A program made the translations under genes and the position numbers. Shown piece after piece: positions 7,035 to 8,897 of a stretch of DNA of 8,897 bases; the stretch's first letter is position 1, and each line of letters opens with the position of its first letter. The notes under the pieces were generated by a model that saw only the letters and a program-made list of their open reading frames with translations, did no database searches and had not been told where the DNA came from. Source of the stretch: Alphaproteobacteria bacterium (lineage in GTDB: Bacteria > Pseudomonadota > Alphaproteobacteria > Rhizobiales > Devosiaceae); the NCBI GenBank assembly GCA_018820005.1, contig JAHJOS010000616.1, positions 1-8,897 of the forward strand. Reading direction: 5' to 3'.

Positions 7035-7586
7035 TCAGCCCTGCGGCTGGGACAGGAACCAGGCGACCAGTTCGGCCGAGTTGGCCACGCCGACCGAGCG
7101 CGCCAGTCGCAGGCGGTGTGCCTCCACGGTCCGGCGCGACAGCCCGACTTCGAGGGCAATGGCGGCATTGGTCTTGCCCTGCGCCACCAGCGCCAGGATC
7201 TGGCGTTGCCGCCCGGTCAGCTTGAGCGTGGTCTGCGTTACCGGACGGCTCATGGGCTCAAAGCAGTAGAGCGCGGCGGCAAAGGGATCTGCATCGCGCG
7301 AGCGGCCGTTGACGCGGCACCAGAAGCGCTTGCCCGCCGCATCGGCCATGATGCGCTCATCGTAATACACCGCACCGCCCGGCAGGTTGTGGCGCCACAT
7401 CTGCCCGGTGCGCACAAAGTCGGCGATAGCCGGATAGAGCCGGGAAAAGCTGGTGTCCAGCAGGTCCGCGCGCCGATAGCCGAACAGCGCCGCGAACTCC
7501 CCATTGCAGTCGCGGATGATGCGGTGCGTGGCAAAAACCATGGGCACCGGCAGGTCGGACAGGGCAAAGCTGAGCGGAGTGGACAT
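7035..7586 (-). CDS. PAS domain plus LuxR-type helix-turn-helix transcriptional regulator
   Basis: A small one-component regulator of 183 residues. Residues 6-112 resemble a PAS sensor domain: LSDLPVPMVFATHRIIRDCN, FAALFGYRRADLL and a C-terminal strand pair ending in AALYCFEPM. Residues about 122-180 form a LuxR/FixJ-type helix-turn-helix, with LTGRQRQILALVAQGKTN, AIALEVGLSRRTVEAHRL and AELVAWFL. There is no receiver domain and no acyl-homoserine-lactone domain, so it is neither a classical response regulator nor a quorum sensor. The ligand is unknown. The ATG at 7586 is the only reasonable start, since a stop codon lies in frame six codons upstream. It has no Shine-Dalgarno sequence and is touched by a 16-bp palindrome, so the mRNA may be leaderless. 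It is divergent from scoAB, which makes control of that operon likely, and convergent with pcaQ. No established name was recognised. Confidence 0.9.
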   Translation of the reverse strand: MSTPLSFALSDLPVPMVFATHRIIRDCNGEFAALFGYRRADLLDTSFSRLYPAIADFVRTGQMWRHNLPGGAVYYDERIMADAAGKRFWCRVNGRSRDADPFAAALYCFEPMSRPVTQTTLKLTGRQRQILALVAQGKTNAAIALEVGLSRRTVEAHRLRLARSVGVANSAELVAWFLSQPQG

Positions 7587-7602
7587 GTCGTATAAATACG
7601 AC
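7587..7602. promoter_or_regulatory. perfect 16-bp palindrome, candidate operator of the PAS-LuxR regulator
   Basis: GTCGTAT-AA-ATACGAC is a perfect 7+2+7 inverted repeat in the 80-bp divergent spacer. It directly abuts the start codon of the PAS-LuxR gene and is centred 72 bases before the scoA ATG. Dimeric LuxR/FixJ-type regulators bind such symmetrical sites. On the plus strand the centre reads TATAAA, which could serve as a -10 element for scoA, so repression is as possible as activation. The rest of the spacer shows no clear -35 box and no second copy of the repeat. Confidence 0.6.
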
Positions 7603-7655
7603 TAACCGCCACCGCCGGGCAAGTCCTACCGTCATTGCAAAGACGAACAGTCAAA

Positions 7656-7661
7656 GGGAGG
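7656..7661 (+). promoter_or_regulatory. ribosome binding site of scoA
   Basis: GGGAGG lies 5 bases before the ATG at 7667 and sets that start. It contrasts with the neighbouring divergent regulator gene, which has none. Confidence 0.75.
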
Positions 7662-7666
7662 ACGGC

Positions 7667-8380
7667 ATGGGCAAGGTGCATTCGGGCGTGGCGGAGGCGC
7701 TGGCGGGCGTATTGGCTGATGGCATGACCATCATGTCGGGCGGCTTTGGCCTGTGCGGCATTCCCGAGGCCCTGATCGCGGGGGTCGAGCTGTCGGGCGC
7801 GCGGGATCTGACCGTCATCTCAAACAATGCCGGCGTCGATGGCATTGGCCTCGGTCGCCTGCTGGCAACCCGCCAGATCCGCAAGATGATCTCGTCCTAT
7901 GTGGGGGAAAACAAGCTCTTTGCCGAGCAGTATCTGTCGGGCGATCTCGAGCTCGAGTTCAATCCGCAAGGCACGCTGGCCGAGCGCATAAGGGCTGGCG
8001 GCGCCGGCATTCCGGCCTTTTTCACCAAGACCGGCGTGGGCACGCTGATTGCCGAGGGCAAGGAAGTGCGCCGCTTCAACGACGAGGATTATGTGATGGA
8101 AACCGGGCTCGTTGCCGACCTGGCGCTGGTGCATGCCTATAAGGGCGATGGCGAGGGCAATCTGGTCTACCGCATGACCGCGCGCAATTTCAATCCGATG
8201 ATGGCCACCGCCGGAAAGGTTACCATCGCGGAGGTGGAGCATCTGGTCGAAATCGGCAGTCTCGACCCCGACCAGGTGCACACGCCGGGCATTTTCGTCG
8301 ACCGCATCGTTGCCGTGCCCCACCCCACAAAGCATATCGAGCAGCGCACCGTGCGCCAGCGCGCCGGGGAGGCTGCATAA
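7667..8380 (+). CDS. scoA: succinyl-CoA:3-ketoacid CoA-transferase, alpha subunit
   Basis: The alpha subunit of a family I CoA-transferase, with 237 residues. Visible landmarks are SGGFGLCGIPEALI (about residues 24-37), LTVISNNAGVDGIGLGRL, KMISSYVGENKLFAEQYLSG, GTLAERIRAGGAGIPAFFTK, YRMTARNFNPMMATAGK and HTPGIFVDRIV. GGFGLCGIPE and ISSYVGEN are closer to the succinyl-CoA:acetoacetate (SCOT/ScoA) group than to PcaI in the same window, which has GGFGGSGAP and VCSFPRS at the same places. The likely reaction is transfer of CoA from succinyl-CoA to acetoacetate, feeding ketone bodies into central metabolism. Use on 3-oxoadipate is the alternative given the neighbours. Its TAA shares one base with the scoB ATG. 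It is divergent from the PAS-LuxR gene, its probable regulator. Confidence 0.9.
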   Translation: MGKVHSGVAEALAGVLADGMTIMSGGFGLCGIPEALIAGVELSGARDLTVISNNAGVDGIGLGRLLATRQIRKMISSYVGENKLFAEQYLSGDLELEFNPQGTLAERIRAGGAGIPAFFTKTGVGTLIAEGKEVRRFNDEDYVMETGLVADLALVHAYKGDGEGNLVYRMTARNFNPMMATAGKVTIAEVEHLVEIGSLDPDQVHTPGIFVDRIVAVPHPTKHIEQRTVRQRAGEAA

Positions 8381-8897
8381 TGGCCTGGACCCGCGATCAG
8401 ATGGCAGAACGCGCCGCCCGCGAACTGCGCGACGGCTTTTACGTCAATCTGGGGATCGGCATCCCGACCCTGGTGGCCAATTATATCCCGCCGGGCATGG
8501 ATGTGCGGCTGCAGAGCGAAAACGGCATGCTGGGCATGGGCCCGTTCCCCTTTGCCGGCGAGGAAGATGCCGACCTGATCAATGCCGGCAAGCAGACCAT
8601 CACCGCCCTGCCCGAGACCAGCTTTTTTTCCAGCGCCGACAGCTTCGGCATGATCCGGGGTGGCCATATCGATCTATCGATTCTGGGCGCCATGCAGGTG
8701 GCCCAGAATGGCGATCTGGCCAATTGGATGATCCCGGGCAAGATGGTCAAGCGCATGGGCGGCGCCATGGATCTGGTGGCCGGGGTCAAGCGCGTGGTGG
8801 TGGTCATGGAGCACGAGGCCAGGGGCGAGGCCAAGCTGCTGCCGAGCTGCACCCTGCCCCTGACCGGCCAGCGCGTCGCCGATCTGGTGATCACCGA
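8380..8897 (+). CDS. scoB: succinyl-CoA:3-ketoacid CoA-transferase, beta subunit, cut by the window's right edge
   Basis: The beta, catalytic subunit pairing with ScoA. The window holds the first 172 residues of a protein that normally has about 210-220, so only the C-terminus is missing. The catalytic glutamate is Glu48 in LQSENGMLGMGPFP, the SENG motif typical of the SCOT beta subunit; the local PcaJ has HTENG instead. YVNLGIGIPTLVANYIPPG, DLINAGKQTIT, SADSFGMIRGGHIDLSILGA, GGAMDLVAGVKRVVV and TLPLTGQRVADLVIT follow in the family order. It starts with ATG in a TAATG junction with scoA. A run of seven T in the Ser-Phe-Phe-Ser codons near 8623-8631 is in frame and harmless here. Confidence 0.9.
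   Translation, partial: MAWTRDQMAERAARELRDGFYVNLGIGIPTLVANYIPPGMDVRLQSENGMLGMGPFPFAGEEDADLINAGKQTITALPETSFFSSADSFGMIRGGHIDLSILGAMQVAQNGDLANWMIPGKMVKRMGGAMDLVAGVKRVVVVMEHEARGEAKLLPSCTLPLTGQRVADLVIT

Noticed and set aside
7031..7060. Search for a bidirectional terminator between pcaQ and the PAS-LuxR gene
   Set aside because: No stem followed by a T-run was found; the spacer is only three bases.
7942..7959. CTCGAG repeats in scoA
   Set aside because: They arise from a Leu-Glu-Leu-Glu coding stretch at a place where the protein family is conserved.
8667..8680. ATCGAT-CT-ATCGAT repeat in scoB
   Set aside because: It encodes the conserved Ile-Asp-Leu-Ser-Ile stretch and is explained by the codons, with no sign of a separate role.

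Overview
The window is a high-GC stretch of densely packed genes, most likely from an alphaproteobacterium related to the rhizobia (Hyphomicrobiales; a Devosia-like genome is a guess). The basis is the pcaDCHG gene order, divergent from a LysR gene whose product reads as a PcaQ-type activator. PcaQ control of protocatechuate genes is typical of Agrobacterium and Sinorhizobium. No RNA gene, insertion sequence, CRISPR array or phage gene was seen, and no gap without a gene exceeds about 106 bases.

Bases 1-5998, minus strand: one tightly packed catabolic operon, read right to left as pcaD, pcaC, pcaH, pcaG, pcaI, pcaJ, pcaF, pobA. It encodes nearly the whole protocatechuate branch of the beta-ketoadipate pathway. 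PobA makes protocatechuate from 4-hydroxybenzoate. PcaGH opens the ring. PcaC and PcaD convert the lactone intermediates to 3-oxoadipate. PcaIJ loads CoA, and PcaF cleaves the product to succinyl-CoA and acetyl-CoA. Junctions are 8-nt, 4-nt or 1-nt overlaps or a 4-nt gap, except for a 46-nt spacer between pcaG and pcaI. Two points stand out. The cycloisomerase gene pcaB, which acts between PcaGH and PcaC, is absent from its usual rhizobial place. The last gene, pobA, carries a one-base deletion that breaks its frame just after a substrate-pocket tyrosine, and it runs off the left edge.

Bases 5999-6104: the divergent control region between pcaD and pcaQ. It holds a half-conserved PcaQ-type box (ATAACC...GGT) centred about 64 bases upstream of a plausible pcaD transcription start.

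Bases 6105-7031, plus strand: pcaQ. Three bases separate its stop codon from that of a convergent gene on the minus strand (7035-7586), which encodes a small PAS plus LuxR-type helix-turn-helix regulator.

Bases 7587-8897: an 80-bp divergent spacer with a perfect 16-bp palindrome touching the regulator's start codon, then scoA and scoB (cut by the right edge), a second CoA-transferase pair of the succinyl-CoA:3-ketoacid type. The regulator, palindrome and scoAB form the least-described module here: probably a one-component sensor controlling ketoacid CoA transfer next to the aromatic pathway. Most of the window is otherwise a recognisable aromatic-degradation locus.
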